Origin: CAYMCO01 sp964388955
GTDB lineage: Bacteria > Chloroflexota > Anaerolineae > Anaerolineales > E44-bin32
Assembly (NCBI GenBank): GCA_964388955.1
Contig: CAYMCO010000042.1
Location: 1 to 43,897 of the forward strand
Reading direction: 5' to 3'
DNA: 43,897 nucleotides
Position 1 is the first letter of the stretch; every line of letters starts with the position of its first letter. The notes beneath the pieces were generated by a model. That model was given only the letters and a program-made list of their open reading frames with translations. It was not told the DNA's origin and did not search any database. The position numbers were made by a program, and so were the translations under genes. Positions 35,862 through 43,897 of this stretch are shown here, one piece after another.

Positions 35862-35885
35862 AGGGGCAATTCATGAATCGCCCCT
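35862..35885. repeat. GGGGCAATTCATGAATCGCCCC palindrome
   Basis: A 24-bp near-perfect inverted repeat (one mismatch) about 45 nt beyond the alpha-2-macroglobulin stop. It is related to the palindrome at 17114-17131. It may end or stabilise the A2M transcript, but there is no T-tract. Confidence 0.6.
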
Positions 35886-35929
35886 ACGCGTCCTCAGGAT
35901 GCCTGCCTTGCGCTGCCGGCAACCCCGGC

Positions 35930-38900
35930 CTACTCGACGATCACCCGATCGCTCGCGCTGCGGCCGAAGACCTCCGGCGAGTACATCTCCTCCGCCTTGG
36001 CCGGCGGGGCAACGAATTCACCGGGCGTTGTGGCCCGCGCCACATACGTGTAGCTGTATACCCCATCCCATAAGAGCGGGGTGAAAGCCTCAGCGCGCTC
36101 GTCACGCATGTTCTGGTGCTCGTACCACGGCCACCGCCACCACCATCCGTAGCGGTAGTCGGAGCTGTTCGGATCCTGCGGGATGCTCCCCGACACAGCC
36201 AACTCGGGATTGATGATCTCCAGCCCAGCCGGGAGAGGGTCCACTAACGCCACATGGTAGCGTCGATTATCCGCGACCATGGTCAGGCGAATCCGGACTC
36301 GGGATCCCGCCTTGACGTGCCAGACGCCATCCTCATCCTGGTAGACATCCCCCTCATCATCCACGGCTTCATATTCTCGGGTCACCACAAAGCCCATGTC
36401 GAGGGGCTCCAGGGTCAGATCGGCCGGGGCATACCGCAGTCCCAGGCGATAGTAGAGCCGGCCCGTTCCCTCTTTGCTGAGCGTGAGATTCTCGAGCCCT
36501 TCTCCTGTGAAATCCCAATCAACGAGATATGACATTGGGATGTCGGTTTGATGGCGTTCCGTCGTGCGTCCCTCGTAGGTGTGCTCCCCGACATAGGTCT
36601 CACCCAGCCAGATCCTGGCCACGAAATCGGGAGTCTGGGCCTCGAAGGTGTTGAAGTAGCGATCGAGCGCCAGCAGCACGAACACGTTCTCCTGGGTGTT
36701 TCCCCAGTGCCCTTTGGTCCGATGCGCCAGCAGGCCGTTCACCAGCTTGGGGATCAAATCGCTCTCCGGATCATCCAGAATCAACGTGTCCAGCAGGATC
36801 GCATCGGTGCGCCGGTTCGAGCTCAACAGCAGATACGTCTGGTCATGGTATGTGGTGGTGAAATTGGCAGCCCCGGCTGTTTCCACTGCGCGGTTTCCGA
36901 CGTACCGGCGGATAGCCTCCAGGTCTTCTTGCGAGCGAGGATCATCCACCAGCACCTGCCAGATCCAGCCGAGCGCATCCAGGGAAAGCTTGTCCATGCC
37001 GGCCTCGGAGAGCAGGGCGCGCGTCTTCTCGGTGTCGCGGTCCCCCATCAAGTTGCGCACATACAGGGCGTATGCGCTCAGGGTCTGGCGAGTCCGGATG
37101 CTATACCAACTCGGATAGTGGCTCTCGATCACGCGCAGGTATTCGAGGACATTCGCTTGCAGGTCCTGCGGCACGTCAAAGCCCTTCATCTCCGCCCTCT
37201 GCAGAGCATGTGCCACGTGAATTGTGTTGAACGGGATCGAGTCCTGTCCTCGCCGCCAGTAGGGGAAACCGCCATCCCAATTCTGCATGCCGGCGAGCCG
37301 CTCGATGTCCCGCTGCACGGCGGCCTCGATGTCCTGCGCGGGCGGGAGGCCTTCGGCGTCGAAAGCTGCCAGCACATCGCGCAGCGCGGCGACGCCCAGA
37401 ATGCGTGACGCAAGCTGTTCGGAGCACTCGAAGGGGTAGGACACGATGTATAGCACCGCGTCCGTGAGCGATTGCAGCGCGGTGGAGGAGGTGTTGATTT
37501 CCAAGCCGCCGTAGACGGGGATGACATCCCCAGGCGGCGCGACGGACTGCAGGATCGCCCCCTCATCGATCACACCGTAAGTTGCAAAGGCCTCGGTTGT
37601 AGCCGGCGTGTAGACCGGCAGTTCCACCGTGGCCGCATCCGCATAGTCGCCGGAGACGGCCGCGATTTGGAAACGGGCGGTTCCGGCGCGATCAGTGGCC
37701 GCCGGGAACCGCACCTCCACGCGGTCATGCGCAGGGACCTCGACCATCAGGCCGGCCTGGCCTGTGAGCTCCAGATTCGTCGCGCGAAGTGCGGTCGAAA
37801 CCATCATCGGATCGTCGGTCTGATTCTGCAGCACCACGGGCAGTTCGAAAGCGTCGCCGAAATTCAGGAAGCGCGGCGCGGAGGGGCGCACCATGAGCGG
37901 CAGGCGCGCCTTCAGGTTGCTTTCCGCCGATCCGAATTGACGCCCTGCCCTGTCCACCGCGACCGCCATTACCCGGTAGCGGGTGAGGTTGTCCGGCAAC
38001 CGCACCGCCACCCGGGCCACACCCTGCGCGTTGGTTCGAGCCTCCGGCGCAAATGTGGCCAGCGGGTTGAAATCGATGCGTACGCGTATCGGCATTGGGC
38101 CGGTCCGCGCTCCCGCACCCCCAATCGCCTTCTCCATCTCCGGGGCGGCGGCCATCATCTCCAGGCCCGGGGTGGCCATCACGCCCTCCCCGGGAAGGCC
38201 ACGGTTGGCTAAATCGGCAGCCTGGGCGAGCAATTCCTCGCCCCCTCCCGCCTCCAGAAGCGCCAGGGGATCCACCAGGACGATACTGTCCCGGCCGTAC
38301 CGGCTGGAAAGGTCCGGCGAGCGCCACTGATAGAAGACCGCAAGCGGGTCCGCCAGTTGATAGTTGGACAGCGCCAGCACGGCCTCATCGACAACGACCA
38401 CCGCAACCTCGGCTCCGGACACCGGTTCCCCGGACGAATCCCGCAGCGTCACCTGGACCGTGGTTTCCGCCCCGGGCTCCAGCTCCCGCGCCTCGGGCGT
38501 GAGATCGAGTGAGAGCGTGCGCTGGAGAGGAGGAATCTGCAGCGTGATCTGTCCGGTGGCGTAGGCCGGTCGCGGGGGAATCCCTTCGACCGCCTCCCCC
38601 TGGTCGTCGGTTCGGGCCGCGGCTCCCACCACATCAACCTGAACGTTCAGGTTGGGGATATGTTCGGCCTCGATGGGGACTTCCAGCACGGCCGAGCCAT
38701 CCTCGACGCGGAACCGCTCCGTATAGAGAATCCCGCTGCGGGCCACGGTCATCAGGCCCTCTGCAGGGGTGAAGGGCGACTGCACCAGAATTTCGGCCAC
38801 ATCACCCGGCTGATATCGCTCCCGGTCGGGGATCAAGGTCACCGTCTCCTGCTCCACCTCCCGGGAGGGGGGTCGCTCGCCCCCGCTCACCCATCGGATG

Positions 38901-41900
38901 AGCTGGCTTTGATTCTCTCGGCCCTGCTGATCGGAGATCACAGCAGTGATCCGGTATCGGCCGCCCAGTTCCGTCTCGAAGCGGCAGCTCACTGGTTCGC
39001 GTTCGGAGCCCACCGTGCATTCCTGCACGTCCGACTCCACTTCCCGCCAGCTCCCATTCTGATATTTCCAGCTCAGCCGGGCGGCGGTCATCCGGATGGG
39101 CCGATCCGCCACCGGCTCCCCATCCAGATCCGTCACAATCGCCTCCACCTCGAGTGGATCGCCACGCTCGACAAAATAGCGCTCGCTGCGCAGGCCAACA
39201 TACAGATCCGCCGGATGCACAAGCAAATTGGTCCCGCTCGTCCACGCCTGTCGATTGACATCAAAGACGGTGGCCTCAGCCGTCACACTCATGGGCTGCC
39301 GGAAGGCCGCCCCCTCGAAATCCAGGCGCAGATAGTGAGTGCCCGAAGCATCAGTGACGCCGGTGTATGTCTCGACGGTCGTGCCACCGCCCTGTGAGGC
39401 CGGTTCATAGAATGACCACCAGGGGTGCCAGGTGCCGAAGGTGAAATCGGGCCAATTGGGCGGTTGATAGCTGCCTGGAGAGGAGGTCACCTGCCAATTC
39501 ACCTCCGCGTTTGACAGCGGGTCACCGGCGTAGTACTTCGCCTCCACCGCCACCACGCCGTGGCCACCCGCGAAGTATGGCCCGGCGGTCTCGTTGCGCG
39601 CGCTGACCTCAAACTCAGGGCGCCGGAACTCCTGAATCTGAAACGCGTGGTACTCCCGGTTCCCGTTCAAAGCCCCCATGCTCCCTACCGCATCCAGGAT
39701 CAACTGCGCTGCCCCCAGATTGGCGTTCTCGGGCAGGGAGAAAACGAAATCGAAGCCTCCAAGCGCGTTCACTTCCGCGCGCCCATCCCCCAGTGCGTTG
39801 CCCTGGGGTCCGATAATCTGATAGCTGACGGATTCCACCCCTTCGCCAACCAATCCCACGTCCCCACTCTGGCCGGCGCCGATCTTCCGCAGCCAACCTT
39901 TGATGTGCACTTCCTCTCCCGGGCGATACATTCCACGATCATCGAACACATACCAACGCAGTTGGTCAGAAAGCGGGCGCCGTGTCCAGCTATCCTCGCT
40001 CCAATAATAGAGAGAGCTGGGCAACAGGGCTTGATCCGCCCCTTGGCGAGCCAGCAGATAAGAGGCCCCGGCCGAGGGGATGTCAAAGCGGGCAGTCCCA
40101 TCGGCGGCGGTGCGCTCCCCTACTCCCTCCTCCGGGCCGGTCTCGATTTCGACCTCGCCAAGCGGCGCTCCGTCCTGCAGAGCCGTAGTCCAGACCAGCA
40201 TCTCGCTGTGATCCACGAAGGCATCGAGGCCGATCTGAGTGACCTGCACCCAGACTTGAACCGCCTCCCAATACCGCTCCTGCTCGAACAGGCTCCGCGG
40301 CGGCCGGGCGATGACGATGAAATGGCCAAAGTCGCCATCCATGAATTCGCTCAGCCCTATCGTCACTTCACTCAACTTGTCGTCCGGAAGATCGAGGCGC
40401 CGTGTCTCATCGAGCACCAGGCGGCCGGGCGGCTCCGGTGGCGCGTCGGTGCGCTGGTATTGATATAGGTACTCCTGAAACGCCGGCCAATCGGCCGGCT
40501 CCACAGCATAAATCTGCAAGTCCAGCCGATCGTAGTTGATGGCGTACAGCGACAGGGAGGGCTCAGTGGCGGAAGGGTCAACGGTCACGAAGATTTCATC
40601 GGGTCCGACCAGAAGAGGCTCGGCCGGGCCAATGCGGAAGCGCAGGGAGGTATCCTTTCCCAGAGCCTGGCCGAAAACGTCCCGAATCGTCCCATCCACA
40701 GTCACGCGGTAGGTAGTACGCCCCTGGGTGGCGCCGCGGATGCTGATCGTGTCCCCATAGATGCTCAACGAGGCACCGGGCAGTTCTGGGTCAATGCGCA
40801 GCATCTCGTCTGAGTACGTTTCGAGGTCAATTGGGTTGTTGAACTCAATAAATAGCGGCGTCAAGGGGCGGCACTCATCGTCGTACCACGAGCAACCATA
40901 ATCCTCGACACGCAACGCCGCGTAGGTGTGGAAGCCGAAGGTCTGCGTCCCCTGGGTGACCAACGGCCCCTCCGCCGAGGGAGTTCCGGGTCCGACGCGC
41001 ACAGAGACATTTGTGTCGGGTGCCAGAAGATGGCGCGCCTTGAATGCCAGCCAACGACCCTCCCCGGCGTTCTTCGCCAACGCGGAGACAATCTCGTTCT
41101 TTTCCACATCGCTCGCATCGGCCAGCAGAATCTCTACGGGCTCGCCCGCTGCCATGACCTCGATCGTGTCCAGCACCGCTCCCGGGTCAATTCGCTGATC
41201 GAAGGCCACGAAGAGCAGCGGATCGAGCGGCTGTGGATCGTCCGCAAATGGATAGGAACGGGTCATCCCCGGCGCGGGGGTGCGGAAAGTGAACTCCACA
41301 TCCTCAGCCAACACACCACCGATCTCGGAAGTGGTCCCTGCCGGCACCGTCACCGTATATTCCGTGGCCATGGGCAGCCGGTCCACCAGCTCCGAGTCGG
41401 CCTGGAAATTGAGCGTCTTGGTCCCCAGCCAGCGCCATGTCCCCGGCAACTCGGGTGCCACCTCGACCGGGACTTCCGCCTCGGACAACTTTTCAAGTGT
41501 GGCCAGTGGCGACATCGGCTGGCTGAAGGTGATGTTGATGAAGGGCGCGATCGCGATTTCGCCTTCCGGCGCAAACCGCAGCACCTCCAGGGGCCCGGCT
41601 TCGACAACCTCGGGTGTGGGGGTGGTTGAGGGTGGCGGGAAGGTCTCCTCAATCGTCTCTCCTGTGCGCGGCGGTGGGATGGGATCATCTGGCAGGCGGA
41701 AATCCTGATCGTCCTCGGGCTCCGCCAGGAGTTCCGGCAGACGGTCCAGGATCGCCTTGATTTCATCCGCTGGCAGCGGCTCCCCTGGGAGCGTACGGAT
41801 GGGTTCGGCCGTCTCCAGGATCTCGGCGCCCTCGCTCAAGCGGATCGAAAACTCGGAACCCTCACCCGCTGCGGGGCCCCCGTTGGTGAGGCCCGGTGTG

Positions 41901-42043
41901 CCCGAGGGGATGGTGTGTCCGGGGGCTTCCCTTCCGACGAAGTTCCGGATGAGGAGAACCCCACCGATAGGGACAAGCAGGAGGAAGATCCCGATGAGGG
42001 CGAGATGCCATCGGCGAAGGGGGCTGCCGGATTGAGGGGCCAT
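35930..42043 (-). CDS. bacterial alpha-2-macroglobulin with thioester
   Basis: 2037 residues. The start MAPQSG is followed by one hydrophobic helix (about 13-32) without a lipobox, so it is anchored by an uncleaved or signal-type helix rather than a lipid. Then a Pro/Thr-rich linker, macroglobulin-type beta domains, and the thioester CSEQ (Cys1540 in YPFECSEQLASRI). The end resembles YfhM (YEHQNMRDERAEAF, YTYVARATTPGEF, APPAKAEEMYSPEVFGRS). Such proteins trap proteases in the periplasm. No pbpC partner is next to it. AAAGG precedes the ATG at 42043; the frame runs further to 42082. Confidence 0.9.
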   Translation of the reverse strand: MAPQSGSPLRRWHLALIGIFLLLVPIGGVLLIRNFVGREAPGHTIPSGTPGLTNGGPAAGEGSEFSIRLSEGAEILETAEPIRTLPGEPLPADEIKAILDRLPELLAEPEDDQDFRLPDDPIPPPRTGETIEETFPPPSTTPTPEVVEAGPLEVLRFAPEGEIAIAPFINITFSQPMSPLATLEKLSEAEVPVEVAPELPGTWRWLGTKTLNFQADSELVDRLPMATEYTVTVPAGTTSEIGGVLAEDVEFTFRTPAPGMTRSYPFADDPQPLDPLLFVAFDQRIDPGAVLDTIEVMAAGEPVEILLADASDVEKNEIVSALAKNAGEGRWLAFKARHLLAPDTNVSVRVGPGTPSAEGPLVTQGTQTFGFHTYAALRVEDYGCSWYDDECRPLTPLFIEFNNPIDLETYSDEMLRIDPELPGASLSIYGDTISIRGATQGRTTYRVTVDGTIRDVFGQALGKDTSLRFRIGPAEPLLVGPDEIFVTVDPSATEPSLSLYAINYDRLDLQIYAVEPADWPAFQEYLYQYQRTDAPPEPPGRLVLDETRRLDLPDDKLSEVTIGLSEFMDGDFGHFIVIARPPRSLFEQERYWEAVQVWVQVTQIGLDAFVDHSEMLVWTTALQDGAPLGEVEIETGPEEGVGERTAADGTARFDIPSAGASYLLARQGADQALLPSSLYYWSEDSWTRRPLSDQLRWYVFDDRGMYRPGEEVHIKGWLRKIGAGQSGDVGLVGEGVESVSYQIIGPQGNALGDGRAEVNALGGFDFVFSLPENANLGAAQLILDAVGSMGALNGNREYHAFQIQEFRRPEFEVSARNETAGPYFAGGHGVVAVEAKYYAGDPLSNAEVNWQVTSSPGSYQPPNWPDFTFGTWHPWWSFYEPASQGGGTTVETYTGVTDASGTHYLRLDFEGAAFRQPMSVTAEATVFDVNRQAWTSGTNLLVHPADLYVGLRSERYFVERGDPLEVEAIVTDLDGEPVADRPIRMTAARLSWKYQNGSWREVESDVQECTVGSEREPVSCRFETELGGRYRITAVISDQQGRENQSQLIRWVSGGERPPSREVEQETVTLIPDRERYQPGDVAEILVQSPFTPAEGLMTVARSGILYTERFRVEDGSAVLEVPIEAEHIPNLNVQVDVVGAAARTDDQGEAVEGIPPRPAYATGQITLQIPPLQRTLSLDLTPEARELEPGAETTVQVTLRDSSGEPVSGAEVAVVVVDEAVLALSNYQLADPLAVFYQWRSPDLSSRYGRDSIVLVDPLALLEAGGGEELLAQAADLANRGLPGEGVMATPGLEMMAAAPEMEKAIGGAGARTGPMPIRVRIDFNPLATFAPEARTNAQGVARVAVRLPDNLTRYRVMAVAVDRAGRQFGSAESNLKARLPLMVRPSAPRFLNFGDAFELPVVLQNQTDDPMMVSTALRATNLELTGQAGLMVEVPAHDRVEVRFPAATDRAGTARFQIAAVSGDYADAATVELPVYTPATTEAFATYGVIDEGAILQSVAPPGDVIPVYGGLEINTSSTALQSLTDAVLYIVSYPFECSEQLASRILGVAALRDVLAAFDAEGLPPAQDIEAAVQRDIERLAGMQNWDGGFPYWRRGQDSIPFNTIHVAHALQRAEMKGFDVPQDLQANVLEYLRVIESHYPSWYSIRTRQTLSAYALYVRNLMGDRDTEKTRALLSEAGMDKLSLDALGWIWQVLVDDPRSQEDLEAIRRYVGNRAVETAGAANFTTTYHDQTYLLLSSNRRTDAILLDTLILDDPESDLIPKLVNGLLAHRTKGHWGNTQENVFVLLALDRYFNTFEAQTPDFVARIWLGETYVGEHTYEGRTTERHQTDIPMSYLVDWDFTGEGLENLTLSKEGTGRLYYRLGLRYAPADLTLEPLDMGFVVTREYEAVDDEGDVYQDEDGVWHVKAGSRVRIRLTMVADNRRYHVALVDPLPAGLEIINPELAVSGSIPQDPNSSDYRYGWWWRWPWYEHQNMRDERAEAFTPLLWDGVYSYTYVARATTPGEFVAPPAKAEEMYSPEVFGRSASDRVIVE

Positions 42044-42463
42044 GGCGGTAGCCTTTCTGTTTTCAATTCGAGTGGAGATCACTCACGGGCCATCTACATC
42101 CTCAGACGTGCGAAGGATTGCAGAAGTTCCTGAAAATGCCGGCACAGGGGTACTCCGCCCCCCCACCCCGAGCCCGCGATGGTGCAATCGGGGAGTCAAG
42201 CCAGCCATGTCTCCATTTTCGGTGGTGGCCGATCATATCGGCCATAGCGCGTGGGTACCAGCGTCCTTGCGGGCCGAGCAACGGCCTCAGAAGCATGACG
42301 TTCTGGGCAGCCTTCTTGCGCCCCCCTCGAAAAGTCTGGTGCCGGTCAGACAATCGGACACGGCGAGGCCAATTGGACCTGCGCCGCCTGTCGAACTGGT
42401 AGGCATGGCCGACCATTCGACCGCGCCCGCCGGCATTCCTTCTCGCCTATGCGCCTTCGCCCT
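42044..42463. other. 420-nt intergenic region, no feature recognised
   Basis: Between the alpha-2-macroglobulin start and the arsM stop I see no gene I can support. A minus-strand frame from 42416 to 42102 has an Arg-rich, low-complexity translation and no family resemblance. Confidence 0.45.
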
Positions 42464-43309
42464 CTACTGTCCCGGCTTGCGTGCCCGGACCTTGGCGCTG
42501 AACACGGCTCTGGCCAATTCCTCTGGGTCGATCCCCTCGATCCGATCACCGAGCCCGATCGATTGGACATCTTCTGCGATCATCTCCGCGCTCATGTAGA
42601 CTGGGCTGACCTCGACGTCTACGAAGCCGGCTGCTCGAATCGCGGCCAGATATTCCTCCACCGGCCACGCGCCGGCCACGCAACCCGCCCAGGCGGCCAA
42701 GTCCGCCTTGACACCATCGGGCAGGGGGCCGTCGGTCACGATATCGCTCACCGCGAGCCTCCCGCCAGGCTTGAGCACGCGATAGGCCTCCCGGAAAACC
42801 TGTGGCTTCTCAGGGCTGAGGTTGATCACACAGTTGGAAATCACGATATCCACATCATTGTCCGGCATGGGGAGGTGTTCGATCTCTCCGAGCCGGAATT
42901 CGACGTTCTCCAGTCCCAGCTCGGCCCTGGTAGCCCTGGCGCGATCCAGCATTTCCGGCGTCATATCCACCCCGATAACCGACCCTCCCTTGCCCACCTG
43001 TTTTGCCGCCAGAAAGCAATCGATCCCCCCACCGGACCCGAGGTCCAGCACCCGCTCGCCCGGCGAGAGCATGGCGAGCGTCACAGGATCCCCGCAGCCC
43101 AGAGCCAGGTCTCGGACCTTTTGCGGAAGGTCACCGACGCCGGGGGCGTCATACAATTGGTCCACATCCAAGAGCGCCTCAGCCTTCCCCGGCCCACAAC
43201 AGCCCTCCTCCGCCCGGATGGGGCCACAGCCGCAGCCCGCCTGAGCAGCCGCTCTGCCGTATCTCTCCCGCACATAGGCCCGGAGCGCACCTGCTTCTTC
43301 ATCTTTCAT
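42464..43309 (-). CDS. arsM: arsenite S-adenosylmethionine methyltransferase
   Basis: 281 residues of the ArsM family: SAM-binding VLDLGSGGGIDCFLAA and GVDMTPEMLDRAR, SNCVINLSPEK, and the two catalytic cysteines at C160 and C210, 50 residues apart as in known ArsM. Extra N-terminal cysteines lie at 26, 28, 37 and 38 (GCCGP). It methylates As(III) to methylated and volatile forms, giving arsenic resistance. The ATG at 43309 has GAGGGGCAGG upstream. It lies 124 nt after arsR in the same direction, and is probably cotranscribed. Confidence 0.92.
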   Translation of the reverse strand: MKDEEAGALRAYVRERYGRAAAQAGCGCGPIRAEEGCCGPGKAEALLDVDQLYDAPGVGDLPQKVRDLALGCGDPVTLAMLSPGERVLDLGSGGGIDCFLAAKQVGKGGSVIGVDMTPEMLDRARATRAELGLENVEFRLGEIEHLPMPDNDVDIVISNCVINLSPEKPQVFREAYRVLKPGGRLAVSDIVTDGPLPDGVKADLAAWAGCVAGAWPVEEYLAAIRAAGFVDVEVSPVYMSAEMIAEDVQSIGLGDRIEGIDPEELARAVFSAKVRARKPGQ

Positions 43310-43433
43310 CCTGCCCCTCATCCTTTCTGTTCTTAAGAACCATGATTGGTTTTTCGAGAAATCTCCGCCTTCTGCTCATTACTCCCTCCGCCGCGAGGTC
43401 CGATCATGACATCGCGAGGGGATCCAGGGGGCA

Positions 43434-43733
43434 TTACTCCGGATGGTCGCCCACCATCTTCACCGCGTGATCCGGCGCGAAGCGCTCCGCCACCCGGCAG
43501 CAAGCCTGCGCCAGCCGCTCCTGCCGCAGGGTGTAGTAAATCTCTCGCCCGCGTCGCGTGGTGCGGACGAGCCCCGCTCCCCTGAGGATCTTCAGGTGGT
43601 GGGAGACCGTCGGCTGCGAGACCTCCAGCGCATCGACGATGTCGTTTACCTTGAGTTCACGACAGCAGCAAAGGCGCATGATCTTCTGCCGTGTCTCATC
43701 AGCCAGCGCCTTGGCAAAATCCACCGTGTCCAT
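43434..43733 (-). CDS. arsR: ArsR/SmtB family metalloregulator
   Basis: 99 residues: a winged-helix repressor of the ArsR family with DNA-binding helix QPTVSHHLKILRGAGLV. The metal site is unusual: instead of the ELCVCD box the motif is LCCCREL (Cys 22-24), and a second pair is at Cys 78-79. Three adjacent cysteines could bind As(III). When metalloid binds, repression of its own promoter and of arsM should be lifted. The ATG at 43733 has GAGGATGAA upstream. A strong promoter with a dyad at the -10 box lies directly in front. Confidence 0.9.
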   Translation of the reverse strand: MDTVDFAKALADETRQKIMRLCCCRELKVNDIVDALEVSQPTVSHHLKILRGAGLVRTTRRGREIYYTLRQERLAQACCRVAERFAPDHAVKMVGDHPE

Positions 43734-43751
43734 TTCATCCTCGCCCGAACT

Positions 43752-43779
43752 ATTATATCGATATATTTCTATATGTCAA
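43752..43779 (-). promoter_or_regulatory. consensus arsR promoter overlapped by an operator-like dyad
   Basis: On the minus strand TTGACA (43774-43779), 16 nt, TATAAT (43752-43757): both hexamers match the sigma70 consensus exactly. The TATATCGATATA dyad overlaps the -10 box, which is where ArsR repressors bind. The start site would be near 43745, giving a leader of about 12 nt. It serves arsR and probably arsM. Confidence 0.8.
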
Positions 43780-43848
43780 TAGGTATACACGATATCGAAG
43801 TGTACAGTTGCGACGAGCCTTCAGTCAGCGAACCATAATTGACGGCCT

Positions 43849-43897
43849 CGGAGGGACACAGTCTGTCATTCCGAGAAGCCCGCAGGGCGACGAGGAA
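43849..43897. repeat. possible dispersed repeat at the window end
   Basis: The last 45 bases (TCTGTCATTCCGAGAAGCC and following) resemble a short dispersed repeat (GTCATTCCGAG...GAGGAA) found between genes in many bacterial genomes. It is cut off by the window edge. Confidence 0.35.

Overview
The window is GC-rich and densely coded. Its gene content (RNase J, an ECF vitamin transporter, zinc-ribbon/cyclase/AAA/TPR signalling protein, uroporphyrinogen-decarboxylase-like protein, thioester alpha-2-macroglobulin, DUF72, DUF1614) best fits a Chloroflexota (Anaerolineae-like) genome. That assignment is an inference from protein style; no rRNA or other taxonomic marker is present. No tRNA, rRNA or CRISPR array was seen.

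Layout. 1-730: repeats, a perfect hairpin and the tail of a minus-strand ORF. 731-2442 (+): ferredoxin-nitroreductase and a HAD phosphatase. 2394-12787 (-): a nine-gene operon that looks like an amino-sugar uptake and catabolism system. In transcription order it holds a double GNAT, a ROK kinase, an internally duplicated sugar-binding lipoprotein, an ABC permease, a single-NBD ATPase, a SIS isomerase/deaminase, NanE epimerase, a second double GNAT and a UroD-like protein. A sigma70-type promoter lies in front of it, and a strong hairpin sits between the binding protein and the permease. 13135-19360: a ParB-like/DUF4032-like/double-Usp fusion, a metallophosphoesterase, a broken Dps-like fragment, a LacD-type aldolase, DUF72, and a PolX-type helix-hairpin-helix protein without a polymerase domain. 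19453-21000: a DUF1614 membrane protein and a decayed IS3-family transposase.

21319-26724 (+): RNase J behind a near-consensus promoter, then an ECF transporter operon (S, A1, A2, T) whose two ATPases carry complementary defects. 26725-29336: a 27-bp tandem repeat, a membrane-tethered LuxR regulator coupled to a small membrane protein, and a diheme cytochrome c joined to the tail of a BNR-type protein at a deletion scar. 29651-33523 (+): a large zinc-ribbon/adenylate cyclase/AAA/TPR protein interrupted by two in-frame TGA codons. 33571-42043 (-): a lipoprotein, an MtfA-type metallopeptidase and a 2037-residue thioester alpha-2-macroglobulin. 42464-43779 (-): ArsR and ArsM behind a consensus promoter overlapped by a dyad.

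The strongest candidates for something new are the amino-sugar operon with its tandem two-receptor lipoprotein and divergent ROK kinase, the ParB-like/Usp-Usp fusion, and the asymmetric ECF ATPase pair. Signs of decay (cyclase TGAs, Dps fragment, cytochrome/BNR scar, IS3 remnant) recur across the window.
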